Below, piece after piece: positions 1-7,805 of a stretch of 64,000 nucleotides of DNA. Below the pieces are notes generated by a model. It ran no database searches. It worked only from the letters and a program-made list of their open reading frames with translations, and had not been told where the DNA came from. The position numbers and the translations under genes are program-made. Position 1 is the first letter of the stretch; every line of letters begins with the position of its first letter. The DNA comes from Paraburkholderia atlantica (GTDB taxonomy: Bacteria > Pseudomonadota > Gammaproteobacteria > Burkholderiales > Burkholderiaceae): positions 1-64,000 of the forward strand of contig NZ_WHNQ01000016.1 in NCBI RefSeq assembly GCF_009362785.1, read 5' to 3'.

Positions 1-650
1 ATCCGCTGGGCAATGTCCCGGCCGCGATCCTTGCGACCAATGGGCCAACCTCGGACGGTAACTCGGTCTATATCCGTCGCGACGGCGCGCTGACCTGGAC
101 GGGAGACCAGAACGTCAATCACGTGAGCCTCCACAACGTTCACGACCTGGATGCAGAGGGGACGGTAAGCGCGGCGAATGTTGGAGCCACGGGCGCTGTA
201 GCCGCAAGCGGCGCGGTAGCTGCGGGCACGACCGTCACCGCTGGTACGACAGTCACCGCGGGCACCACTGTCGGAATGGGCAGCGTTGGCTGGCCACGAA
301 CCGCTTGCCCGGCGGTGAATGCCATGGCCGGGGCAAGCGACGGGTCGGGACTGATTCTGTCGTGCCAGAAGCTGTCGGGCGTTCTGCAATGGATGCCGGT
401 TGGAGGACCGAAGCTTTGGTACGGCTATTACCCGATCGAGACGGGTTCGGGAGTGGAGATTCCAATGCCGAGTTGTCCTGCAGGCGGTACACCCGGCATC
501 TTCGTGTCAGGCAAGAGCTTCCAGGTCGATCCGACGGCAGCCGTCAAATTTCCGGTCTACGGTGCGGGCCCGTGGACGGTGTACATCACGGACGGCAACG
601 ATACGCCCGTTGCAGGAACTGCGGTCGCCTCGACGTATTGCTACTACTAA
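1..650 (+). CDS. PilV-like shufflon minor pilin, C-terminal part (5' end outside window)
   Basis: The reading frame is open from base 3 to the TAA at 648-650, so the start lies upstream of the window. The visible part has the look of PilV, the adhesin-type minor pilin of conjugative type IVb pili: a Gly/Ala/Thr-rich stretch with tandem TTVTAG-like repeats, then the conserved block ending SGLILSCQ and a variable C-terminal domain rich in aromatic residues (SGVLQWMPVGG, TYCYY). In R64-type plasmids PilV C-termini are exchanged by a shufflon recombinase to change recipient choice; no inversion sites or recombinase are visible here. Assignment rests on motif resemblance only. A phage-tail or other surface adhesin fold is the alternative. 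Confidence 0.55.
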   Translation, partial: PLGNVPAAILATNGPTSDGNSVYIRRDGALTWTGDQNVNHVSLHNVHDLDAEGTVSAANVGATGAVAASGAVAAGTTVTAGTTVTAGTTVGMGSVGWPRTACPAVNAMAGASDGSGLILSCQKLSGVLQWMPVGGPKLWYGYYPIETGSGVEIPMPSCPAGGTPGIFVSGKSFQVDPTAAVKFPVYGAGPWTVYITDGNDTPVAGTAVASTYCYY

Positions 651-659
651 GGAAAAGGA

Positions 660-1289
660 ATGAAGCTTTTAAGAAGGATCGGACTCTTGCTGTGCCTGGC
701 TTTTGCGTCCGGCACGTCGATCGCAGGGCCGGCAAGGTGCTCGCCAGGCAACCAGGACTCGAGCTGCGTCGGAATGATCACGACAGCCTGGCAGGCGCCG
801 CCGACGTGTCCGACAGACGCCGGATGGACGACCGTAGCGGCGGCGCAGTGGATCGGCTCACAGTACTCGGCGCCGCAATGCAACTACCAGGCACCGCTGA
901 CGTGCCCGAGCGACTACGCTCAGACATCAGCGGCGTATTGGACCGGATCAGCGTGGGTTCCCCCGGTTTGCGTCCCTCGGGCTCCGGTGCCCCCCCAACC
1001 AACGCTTCCCCAACTTTCAGGGGTCTGCTCAAGCGCGCTTAATGAATTTGGCGTCTATTCAACGTTTTCGACAGCGTTGTTAGACGGATTACCGCAGCCT
1101 GTGCGCTATGGCGGGTATCAGCCAAGTCAGGGCACCACCTTCGTCAAAAACTATACTGGTGCTTTTGATACGATCTGGGCGTACGACGCGAATGGCAGTG
1201 GGAACGTTGGCGAATGCGACTTTCAGGCGGGAACTGCGACACTCATCGACGTTGTCTATTGGTTCCCCTGGCAATATGACGGAGGTTAA
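660..1289 (+). CDS. Secreted protein with two Cys-containing repeats, function unknown
   Basis: ATG at 660 follows AAGGAAAAGGA, an acceptable ribosome-binding site, only 9 bases after the PilV-like stop, so the two are probably co-transcribed. The 209-residue product begins with a signal peptide (about residues 1-22, LLRRIGLLLCLAFASGTSIA). Residues about 46-105 hold two copies of a unit of the form AP-x-TCP-x-D...AA-x-W-x-GS...P-x-C, followed by a Pro-rich linker and a C-terminal domain ending near YWFPWQYDGG. I do not recognise the family. Its position suggests a pilus-associated or surface protein. A strong terminator follows. Confidence 0.75.
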   Translation: MKLLRRIGLLLCLAFASGTSIAGPARCSPGNQDSSCVGMITTAWQAPPTCPTDAGWTTVAAAQWIGSQYSAPQCNYQAPLTCPSDYAQTSAAYWTGSAWVPPVCVPRAPVPPQPTLPQLSGVCSSALNEFGVYSTFSTALLDGLPQPVRYGGYQPSQGTTFVKNYTGAFDTIWAYDANGSGNVGECDFQAGTATLIDVVYWFPWQYDGG

Positions 1290-1312
1290 AGAAAGTCCAC
1301 CGTTGCCCAATT

Positions 1313-1352
1313 AAAAAAGGGGTGCAGTCCGCAAAGACTGCACCCCTTTCTT
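1313..1352. terminator. Bidirectional intrinsic terminator
   Basis: GGGGTGCAGTC (1319-1329) pairs with GACTGCACCCC (1336-1346), an 11-bp perfect stem with a 6-base loop. An A-run precedes it and a T-rich run follows, so it can end both the plus-strand pilin pair and the convergent minus-strand CAP gene. Confidence 0.85.
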
Positions 1353-1381
1353 GTTGAGACACGTCAGCAAAGATATGCCGG

Positions 1382-2383
1382 TTAGCTTCCTGTCGTGAAC
1401 GAGCCGGTTCGGCTGAAAGGCGTGCCGTTGATGGTCCCCGAGAGCGACACGGAATACTTCGTGTTTGCAGTCAGCGGCGTTGCCGAGTAGGCGCGGGCTT
1501 CAAACGTTTGAATCAGCTTGTTCGGGTCGGTCGAAGCATTGAGAACTTGCAGGCTGACGACATTACCCAAGGTATCGGTCAGGGTTCCGGACGTCAGTAC
1601 AACGGTATCGCCAGGATTTGATGCCACAGCCAACGCGGGTCCCACCGTACCGTTCGAGTTTGGCGGGGTGGGCGATTCACCGACATCCTTATACGGAACG
1701 CCCGTTGCGCCATCGCAGGGGAACATCAGCGGAACACTGCCGCTCATCTTTTGCAGATTTGCGGTCGTGATAACACCATGCGCTTCGGGGAAGTTGCTGT
1801 AGGTAGTCTCGTTCCAGCCAATGCCGATTTGAGTAACCGGCCACACGAAAGCCCCTATGTGATAAACACCGCTAGCCCATGCGTTTGCGATGTTTGTTCC
1901 GTAGGCCGCTTCGCTCAGCGTGGCGCCCGTCCAGTATCCAGCGCTTTCACCTCCAATGGACACCGTGCTTGCCGGATAGCCCACCTTCGTGGCGCGATCC
2001 GCATACGTGACACCCGTGTAGCCCGCATTGGTCGAGACTTCAGAATCGGTGATAGTGCCGCCGTTATTGCCGATGTAGTCGGCGTGCGCTTGCGAGGCGC
2101 TATCGAGCTGCGTGTTTTCCGTCAACGCAGGGAAGCCGCACCGCTGCCGTTGCTGGTTGATCGTGTTGAAAATAGCGAGTTGCGCGCTATCAGCAGCGTA
2201 CTGCGGCGTGGTTACGTTTGCGCTGGTCGCCGTAGAAGCTGGCGGGGTGCTGCTGCTTCCGTTGTTGTTGCTGCTGTCGCCGTTGCTGCTACCGCCGCTG
2301 TCACCGCCGCCGCCGCCGCATGCAGCGAGAGTAAGCGCCGCCGCGAAAGAAATGGCTGTCAGAGTGGAAATGTTCTTGTTCAT
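1382..2383 (-). CDS. CAP-domain (SCP/PR-1-like) lipoprotein
   Basis: The start is taken at 2383, where MNKN follows AAGGATTCAATA; an in-frame ATG ten codons upstream lacks a site and would bury the signal peptide. The N-terminus is a lipoprotein signal ending in LAAC (lipobox), followed by a long low-complexity Gly/Ser/Asn linker. A CAP domain follows: QQRQRCGF, the helix ASQAHADYIG, GGESAGYW and WPVTQIGIGW correspond to the conserved CAP blocks. The last 100 residues form a separate beta-rich domain ending TGSFTTGS. Bacterial CAP proteins are extracytoplasmic and mostly of unknown activity. The gene has its own GACTTGACTT-type promoter and converges on the pilin terminator. Confidence 0.8.
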   Translation of the reverse strand: MNKNISTLTAISFAAALTLAACGGGGGDSGGSSNGDSSNNNGSSSTPPASTATSANVTTPQYAADSAQLAIFNTINQQRQRCGFPALTENTQLDSASQAHADYIGNNGGTITDSEVSTNAGYTGVTYADRATKVGYPASTVSIGGESAGYWTGATLSEAAYGTNIANAWASGVYHIGAFVWPVTQIGIGWNETTYSNFPEAHGVITTANLQKMSGSVPLMFPCDGATGVPYKDVGESPTPPNSNGTVGPALAVASNPGDTVVLTSGTLTDTLGNVVSLQVLNASTDPNKLIQTFEARAYSATPLTANTKYSVSLSGTINGTPFSRTGSFTTGS

Positions 2384-2436
2384 TATTGAATCCTTGGATT
2401 TGTTGTTGGCCATGCCCCTTGCACGACTTTGATTCC

Positions 2437-2463
2437 ATGTTATCGAGCTAAGCGCAAAGTCAA
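2437..2463 (-). promoter_or_regulatory. GACTTGACTT-type promoter for the CAP lipoprotein
   Basis: On the minus strand TTGACT (2463-2458) is followed after 15 bases by TAACAT (2442-2437). This is one of seven such sites in the window with identical spacing. It lies about 54 bases upstream of the start at 2383. Confidence 0.55.
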
Positions 2464-2610
2464 GTCGCGTCCGGTCGCTCTCCCGAAATCGTCGGACGAT
2501 CGCACCGTGGCCGGATTGCGCATTCTATTGATAACGGACATTCCTCGTAAGAATTGAGCAAGTCGCCCAGTATGTGGTCCCGAGATGCCCGCCGGAGAGG
2601 CGGTGAACGC

Positions 2611-2988
2611 TCAGGTGCGCCGTCGGCGACGCCGCCAGTGAAACACGCGAAGGCCCGCGAAGGCCGCGATGAGCAGGCCGCCGGTCGCAACAGGCTGGAG
2701 TTTTGCCACGACCGGGATGAGGCGCGAAGCCATATAGAGGCAGAAAAAGACGACGGCAACCCGGCCAAACCACGGTGCGCTCAGCATCGAGAGAAGGCGC
2801 GAAGGTTGGCGACCGGCCCATTCCTGGTATCCCTCGTTGACCGTTTTCAGGTCGAACCCTTCGGCCAGTCGGGCCCGCTCGTCGCGATAGAACTGCTCAT
2901 ACTGCTCGAACCGCCCGTCACCGCGGCCGTCGAGCCACGCGGCGTTGCTCTCGGGCGCGAGATAGTCGAAGTCTTCCATCGTCTTCAT
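2611..2988 (-). CDS. Small membrane protein, function unknown
   Basis: ATG at 2988 follows GGGAGAGTTC, a clear ribosome-binding site; the longer open frame upstream lacks one and overlaps tnpB. The 125-residue product has an acidic, aromatic N-terminal half (MKTMEDFDYLAPES, FEQYEQFYRDERARLAEGF) and two hydrophobic segments, about residues 74-92 (VAVVFFCLYMASRLIPVV) and 97-114 (ATGGLLIAAFAGLRVF). It ends in a run of arginines. No family is recognised. It sits 15 bases downstream of tnpB on the same strand. Confidence 0.7.
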   Translation of the reverse strand: MKTMEDFDYLAPESNAAWLDGRGDGRFEQYEQFYRDERARLAEGFDLKTVNEGYQEWAGRQPSRLLSMLSAPWFGRVAVVFFCLYMASRLIPVVAKLQPVATGGLLIAAFAGLRVFHWRRRRRRT

Positions 2989-3002
2989 GAACTCTCCCAC
3001 CG

Positions 3003-4277
3003 CTAAGCGCCTGACGGCGTTGTAGCGGGGGTTTCGCGGGTCACAGACTTCGACTTGCCGCGTTTCCGTGGCAGAGGTTTCCGTCTCGCCGCCACGCCTG
3101 TCCCAGGCGTGAGCGCATCGATCAGCACGACCGACGCTGCGTTCCTGTCGCGGGGCGCTGTATGCCCGCAGGAGCATACGTGCGTGCGTTGCGCGAGCGT
3201 CTTGGGAACAATTCCCCAGCACGCCGCGCAGCGCTGCGACGGTTTGAGTTGGCGCGTATTGGACAGATGCAGCGTCGAACCAGTGTCGATAACTTTGTAG
3301 GAGAGCATCTGATGCGCCATGCTCAGGCCCGCCGAGAGGATTTCCCGGTTAAGGCCTGCTTTCTGTTTGACCCTCCGGCCAGGCGCGTCTTTCGTGCCTC
3401 TGGCCGAGCGGGTCATATTCTGCGTGCGAAGCTCTTCGGTCGCGATCACCGCACAGGTCATCGCCATGCGCGTCGTTTCTTTGTGCAGGAAGTCGCGCCG
3501 CAGGTTTGCGATGCGCTCATGCAGCGTGCTGATCTGCACGCTCAGGCGCTTGTATCGCGCCGAGCCTTTCTTCTTGCAAGCGCGCTCGCGCTGCAGTTGC
3601 GCGAGCTTCGGCAGTTCGTTCTGAACGAAACGGGGATTGGCGATCGTCTCGCCGTTATCGAACGTTGCCCAGTCCGTGACACCGAAATCGACGCCGCGAT
3701 GATCGTCGCCGGTGCGCTGACGCGCGCAGGCTTCGGCGGAAACGCGCAGCGTGATCGATGCGAACCACTGCCCGTTGCGCCGCGTGATCGTCAGGTCGTT
3801 CGGCTTCACGCCCTCGCCGAAGCGATGCTTGCCGCGCGCGCGGAGCGACAGGGCACTCTTGCCACTGCCGATGCGCAACGTTGCGCCACGCCCGCCCAGT
3901 TGCATGACCTTCCAGCCCGCCGGATCGGGGTAGCAGAAGCCGGTGAATCGCCTGTGCGACTTGAAGCGCGGGAAGCCCGGCGCCTGGCCCGCCTTGACGC
4001 GCCGAAAGAATGCCTGAAACGCGAGATCGAGCTTACGCAAGGTCTGTTGCAGCGCGTGCGAACCCAGCTCGACGAACTCGGCGCGTACCGCCTTGATTTC
4101 GGGCAGTGTGTTCTGCTGGTCGAAATAGCTGAGGGATATACCGTGTTTGCGGTACGCGTCGATACGCTCCTCCAGCGCCGCGTTATACAGCTCGCAATGC
4201 AGGCGTACCCATGCCGTGAGTCGCTCGGCCTCACGCACATCTGGATACAGCTTGAAGGTGACTTTTCGACGTTCCAT
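3003..4277 (-). CDS. tnpB: TnpB-like RNA-guided nuclease (IS200/IS605 OrfB, stand-alone)
   Basis: The product is 424 residues, the usual TnpB length. The split RuvC triad is present: D197 in GVDFGV, E281 in ATEEL and D377 in PRDRNAA. A zinc finger lies between the last two (C350, C353, C368, C370). The N-terminal part carries typical OrfB blocks (LYNAALEERIDAYRK, FPRFKSHRRF). TnpB proteins are programmable nucleases guided by an RNA made from the 3' end of the element. No TnpA transposase is next to it, so this is an IS1341-type stand-alone copy. ATG 4277 is chosen over a TTG at 4310. The promoter -10 ends only 6 bases before the ATG, so the mRNA may be leaderless. Confidence 0.9.
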   Translation of the reverse strand: MERRKVTFKLYPDVREAERLTAWVRLHCELYNAALEERIDAYRKHGISLSYFDQQNTLPEIKAVRAEFVELGSHALQQTLRKLDLAFQAFFRRVKAGQAPGFPRFKSHRRFTGFCYPDPAGWKVMQLGGRGATLRIGSGKSALSLRARGKHRFGEGVKPNDLTITRRNGQWFASITLRVSAEACARQRTGDDHRGVDFGVTDWATFDNGETIANPRFVQNELPKLAQLQRERACKKKGSARYKRLSVQISTLHERIANLRRDFLHKETTRMAMTCAVIATEELRTQNMTRSARGTKDAPGRRVKQKAGLNREILSAGLSMAHQMLSYKVIDTGSTLHLSNTRQLKPSQRCAACWGIVPKTLAQRTHVCSCGHTAPRDRNAASVVLIDALTPGTGVAARRKPLPRKRGKSKSVTRETPATTPSGA

Positions 4278-4283
4278 GGTTCT

Positions 4284-4310
4284 ATCGTAACGGGAAAAAC
4301 GGGAAGTCAA
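4284..4310 (-). promoter_or_regulatory. GACTTGACTT-type promoter for tnpB, probably giving a leaderless mRNA
   Basis: Minus-strand TTGACT (4310-4305), 15-base spacer, TACGAT (4289-4284). The ATG at 4277 begins 7 bases after the -10 box, about where transcription would start. Confidence 0.55.
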
Positions 4311-4410
4311 GTTCGCCCGCTAGACCCCCTCCTGTCCGGTCGGCTCACGCCTGGAGGTTCGCTAGCGAATCGGCCGTACTAGCAGGGGGAATGCGCTGGC
4401 TTTTGTTCAG

Positions 4411-4593
4411 TCAGTGCACCCGTCCCGCAAGCCATGCGACGACGCCGACCGCGTCCACAATCACGTTACCGTCTGCCTCCGCATGGAATGCACCGGTCTC
4501 GGGGTTCTGCCAGCCGAACTGAGCCTTGCCGTCTGCGCTGAAGACGACCAGCCCGGCGGGCAATTCCGATTGTTGCGCGATGTCAGGCGTCAC
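4411..4593 (-). CDS. Small protein coupled to the FlhDDC regulator, function unknown
   Basis: The best start is GTG at 4593, which overlaps the TGA of the upstream regulator (GTGA) and follows GGAGG at a suitable distance; this gives 60 residues. The content is acidic with a pattern like FSADGKAQFGWQNPETG, resembling a small beta-rich domain. No family is recognised. The overlap points to translational coupling, so its amount should track that of the FlhDDC-like protein. Confidence 0.6.
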   Translation of the reverse strand: MTPDIAQQSELPAGLVVFSADGKAQFGWQNPETGAFHAEADGNVIVDAVGVVAWLAGRVH

Positions 4594-5765
4594 GCGTTTT
4601 TCCTCCGCGGCTTTTTCGCATTGAGCTGCTGCAGGCACGCAGGACATGCAAAGCGGTTATGTACCTCGATCTTCGTGTCGTTGTTCGAGACCACATAGTG
4701 CGTGGTACAGGAACGGCAGGGAGCAACGGTCAGTCGGGTGTCGGCAGCCATCGAACGGGTCAGGTTCCAGCCGCGATCGGCAGAGATGAGCCGGCTTTCG
4801 AACAGGCGCGCATAGATATCGTTCGTCGCAATGAGCGCCTCGGGTGCGTTGGCGTCCATCGCGATCGCCGACCGGTACAGCCACATATAGGTTGTCGCGT
4901 GCAGGCGGTGAAACGGGCTCTCGACGAACCACGGCAGGGACGTGGCGACGTTGCCGCACGGCGAGCTTCTGCCATGGATCTTCTGATAAAGCGTTCGCAT
5001 CTGGTGCTGGTTCAACTGGAAGAGCGTGGAGGCTGTCGAGGCGCGCAAGCCATGCGCCATCATGGCGGCCGCGAAAATTTCATTGGTCGCCCGTCCCAGC
5101 CGCAGCCCACTCCAGTCGGCCCGGATCGGCAGCTCGCCCGCGCGCGCCGGCGATGTGCGCATGATCAGATGCGCAATCATTTCATCGGTCAGGCTGCTTG
5201 CGGCAAACTCGTACCAGAAGGTGGGACTGTTAAAGCGCCAGCGGAACAGCGGCAGTCCTTGCATGCCACCCAATGCGAGATTGAGCTTGTACTGCGGCAC
5301 GGACCGTAGATAGTTCGCCAGTTCCGTCGTGATTCCGAGCAGGGGCGCACACAGCACGCTCATGTTCAGCACCTGCGTGACCAGATTCAGAAAGGCGACG
5401 TTCTGATGGTTGACGGCATACAGGGACAGGTGATCGAGCGGCGGAGTTTTGCGACGCAGGATGTCGACGGCCACGGTGGTCGGCGTCTGGTCGACAAAAC
5501 AGCGCCAGTCTTCGACGGTTTGCAGCGTGGGCTCGACCATCAGGAAAGGCGTGCGCAGCAGGTTGCGCAATGAGGCCTGATTCAGCTTGAGCTGGTCGAT
5601 CTCCTCGCGGGATATGTTCAGCACCTCGCTGAAGCCGCTGTCGTGCCGCAACATCAGCTTCAGGTGGTCGACCAGGTTGAAGTTCGTCACCTGAATCACT
5701 TCATTGAGCCAGTCCGGGACGTAGAGCCGCTCGACCGCGCGGTAGTTATCTTTGTTTTCCATCAT
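4590..5765 (-). CDS. Single-chain FlhD-FlhD-FlhC-like transcriptional activator
   Basis: The 391-residue protein reads as three modules. Residues about 20-90 resemble FlhD (NFNLVDHLKLMLRHD, then ISREEIDQL). Residues about 112-180 resemble FlhD again and more clearly (NLVTQVLN, LLGITTELANYL, PLFRWRF). Residues about 222-380 resemble FlhC: MMAHGLRAST, LNQHQMRTLYQKIHGRSSP, LPWF, HATTY and the zinc ligands C350, C353, C374, C377, matching FlhC's CxxC...CxxC. FlhDC is a D4C2 activator of class 2 promoters, and homologues SetCD and AcaCD switch on transfer genes of SXT-type ICEs and IncA/C plasmids. A D-D-C chain would give D4C2 on dimerising. Two adjacent ATGs open the frame. It is the third gene of a minus-strand operon. 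Confidence 0.75.
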   Translation of the reverse strand: MMENKDNYRAVERLYVPDWLNEVIQVTNFNLVDHLKLMLRHDSGFSEVLNISREEIDQLKLNQASLRNLLRTPFLMVEPTLQTVEDWRCFVDQTPTTVAVDILRRKTPPLDHLSLYAVNHQNVAFLNLVTQVLNMSVLCAPLLGITTELANYLRSVPQYKLNLALGGMQGLPLFRWRFNSPTFWYEFAASSLTDEMIAHLIMRTSPARAGELPIRADWSGLRLGRATNEIFAAAMMAHGLRASTASTLFQLNQHQMRTLYQKIHGRSSPCGNVATSLPWFVESPFHRLHATTYMWLYRSAIAMDANAPEALIATNDIYARLFESRLISADRGWNLTRSMAADTRLTVAPCRSCTTHYVVSNNDTKIEVHNRFACPACLQQLNAKKPRRKNA

Positions 5766-5800
5766 TTATTTTTTTCTCTCTTATATCCAGCGGCCGGCAA

Positions 5801-7051
5801 TCAGGCGGCGCGTGCAGCAGCTTGCAACTCCCCGTGAAACTTGCCGACGAGATCGGCCAGCGCCGTGAACAGACCGGCGAAGGCCTTATGTGCGCCCTCT
5901 GCGGTAACCAGAAGCTGTGCGCTGTGGTAGTCCTGCATGAAATCGCCGAATTTCTGGAGCAGCCCCTTGATCTTCTTCTCCAGCACCTCCTGCGCTTCGA
6001 TCCTTGCGGCCTCCGCGTTCCGTCGTTGCTCGAGCGCGGCAACCTCCGCCCGCATTGCCTCGGCCTTCTCGCTGGCTTTCTTGAAATCGTCCATCGCGCT
6101 CTGCGTCGCTTCCTGGAGATTCTTGATGTGTTCAGGCAGCGTCGGCACGGGGACTTCCTTGGTCTGCACCTTTTCCGATGCTGCGCGCAGTTCGTTCGTC
6201 CGGGTGGTCAGTTCGCGCTCGGTATTGGCAAGCTGGTTCTGCAGCACACTCAGCATCCGCTGCGCTTCGGCGAGCTCAACGAGCGTGCCATTCGCGTTTT
6301 TCTTCTCCCGCTCGATCTGCTGTTGCAGGCGTTTGGCTTCCTCAGTCAGGCGATCACGATCAGATTTCGTGTCGTCAAGCTCTCCCGCGACATCCGATAG
6401 CTGATTGGTCACGACGTCAAGGCGTGTGTCCTTTTCCGCAAGCTGCTCACGAAAATCGCTGATGAGCTTCTTGATTTCCCGCTTGCTTAACTCAGGGTTC
6501 TCCTTCTTGGCATCGACGACCATATCGATGATGTCGTCCCCGATGTCGTTGCTGGTCAGCAACTGCATGTCGCTGAGGGAAAGGATCTGCACTGCGCCGA
6601 CGTTCGAGCTGAACTTTTCGTAAACCTTGATATAGAGCTTCACCCACGAACGTGAGCGCCGGAAAACCTGCTCAAGGAAGCGGTAGACGAGTTCCGTAGC
6701 CGCGCTTCGGGACTTGGGCGTATCTCCGAGGCGGCTGACAAAATCGTTCTGCACGGAAATCATGATATGGGCGAAATTGCCGCCGATCCGCATATGCTCC
6801 TGCAGGATCTTGCGGGTCGAGTGCGCGACTTCTTCGCTTTCGGCCACGATCGCGGCGACAAGTGAGTTATCCAGCTGGCCGGCAAAGAACTGCCGCGCGG
6901 CCTGACTGATTTCGCTCTGGTTGGGGATGTGCACGAAGGTGGGGGGCAACGACTCTTCCAGCGCATCAGATCCGTCTGCACCGCCTGCGTCGAGACGGGT
7001 CGGGTCGAACTCGTCGTTGTTGGCTTTCTTCGGGTCCTTGCTGTTGCTCAT
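5801..7051 (-). CDS. Coiled-coil plasmid protein with DUF3102-like N-terminal domain
   Basis: A 416-residue protein. Residues about 90-200 form a helical domain (FLEQVFRRSRSWVKLYIKVY, LSLSDMQLL, ELSKREIKKLISDFR) of the DUF3102 kind, which is shared with the next gene upstream. Residues about 200-290 and 320-365 are long heptad-type coiled coils (QLAEKDTRLDVVTNQLSDV). The C-terminal 50 residues form another helical patch. KfrA and related plasmid proteins combine a DNA-binding head with a long coiled coil to help partition or control expression, and this could be similar. That is inference. It lies 36 bases upstream of the FlhDDC gene and 86 bases downstream of its paralogue. Confidence 0.7.
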   Translation of the reverse strand: MSNSKDPKKANNDEFDPTRLDAGGADGSDALEESLPPTFVHIPNQSEISQAARQFFAGQLDNSLVAAIVAESEEVAHSTRKILQEHMRIGGNFAHIMISVQNDFVSRLGDTPKSRSAATELVYRFLEQVFRRSRSWVKLYIKVYEKFSSNVGAVQILSLSDMQLLTSNDIGDDIIDMVVDAKKENPELSKREIKKLISDFREQLAEKDTRLDVVTNQLSDVAGELDDTKSDRDRLTEEAKRLQQQIEREKKNANGTLVELAEAQRMLSVLQNQLANTERELTTRTNELRAASEKVQTKEVPVPTLPEHIKNLQEATQSAMDDFKKASEKAEAMRAEVAALEQRRNAEAARIEAQEVLEKKIKGLLQKFGDFMQDYHSAQLLVTAEGAHKAFAGLFTALADLVGKFHGELQAAARAA

Positions 7052-7137
7052 GATGGTGTGTGTCCTTACTCGTTTGGGGGGAAGCCGGTTCGCAGGTGTT
7101 GCGCAAAGCGAAGCCGATGGAAAGTCTGTCGGTGACG

Positions 7138-7563
7138 CTATGCGTGCGAGGCCGCGTGGTAGTTGCCCGGCCTGCGATAGGCGTCGATCAGCCTTTTGAC
7201 TTCCCGGGGCGGAAGGCGCGGGTCAGCTTTTCTGGCTTCCACGATGAAGGAGACGAGTTCATCGCTCGCTCGGAAAAGCAGGCACATATCGGCCAGGCGA
7301 AGGTGCCGGATGGCTTCCGGATTGGTCCCGAATTGCTGGTGGCACCGGAGGTGGAGCCTGGCGCTGAAGCGGGAGAGCTTCAATTCGCGCTCGACGAAGC
7401 TCAATGCCCAGTTGGTGGCGTGCTGCCGTACCAGAGGCGTGTCGCCGAGGTTCTGCGTCCGGTCCTGCTGGACAAGATGCACGATGTCGGCAATCGCCTT
7501 CGCGATCATCATGTGTAAGCCGGCCGCGGAGCGGTCTTCTGAAGAGTCTTTAACGTTTTTCAT
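7138..7563 (-). CDS. Short DUF3102-like protein, paralogue of the next gene's head domain
   Basis: ATG at 7563 gives 141 residues; the longer frame upstream has no site. The body (RFSARLHLRCHQQFGTNPEA, LRLADMCLLFRASDEL, ARKADPRLPPREVKRLIDAYR) lines up segment by segment with residues 110-200 of the neighbouring coiled-coil protein, including the DM-x-LL, A-x-K-x-(D/E)-P and PRE(V/I)K-x-LI blocks. It lacks the coiled coil. It is probably a DNA-binding or partner domain that can pair with the long form. It starts the minus-strand operon that ends in the FlhDDC gene, so it may be an accessory regulator. Confidence 0.65.
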   Translation of the reverse strand: MKNVKDSSEDRSAAGLHMMIAKAIADIVHLVQQDRTQNLGDTPLVRQHATNWALSFVERELKLSRFSARLHLRCHQQFGTNPEAIRHLRLADMCLLFRASDELVSFIVEARKADPRLPPREVKRLIDAYRRPGNYHAASHA

Positions 7564-7805
7564 TTCTTTTCTTTTCTGTTCTGTTTCCGTGTGGCGTGAC
7601 GCTGCACTCTGACCTTTCTGATGCGCGTAGCACTCATCCCTTGGCCAGAATACGCTTCGTTTTTCGCCCGTTTCGGCTGAAAGGCGCACGATTACATGCA
7701 GCTTTCCGGTGAATCGGCACTTATTGCTCGAAGCAAACGTTGAATCGGCAAGCATTCGGCAACCTTTAGAAATTCGGTGTCATTTATTTAGGGTTTTCCC
7801 TCGGT

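Noticed and set aside
305..1042. 245-residue plus-strand open frame overlapping the PilV-like and secreted genes
   Set aside because: Arg-rich shadow in the wrong frame. Signal peptide and ribosome-binding sites support the other frames.
3162..4382. 406-residue plus-strand open frame
   Set aside because: Antisense to tnpB, whose RuvC and zinc motifs are unmistakable.
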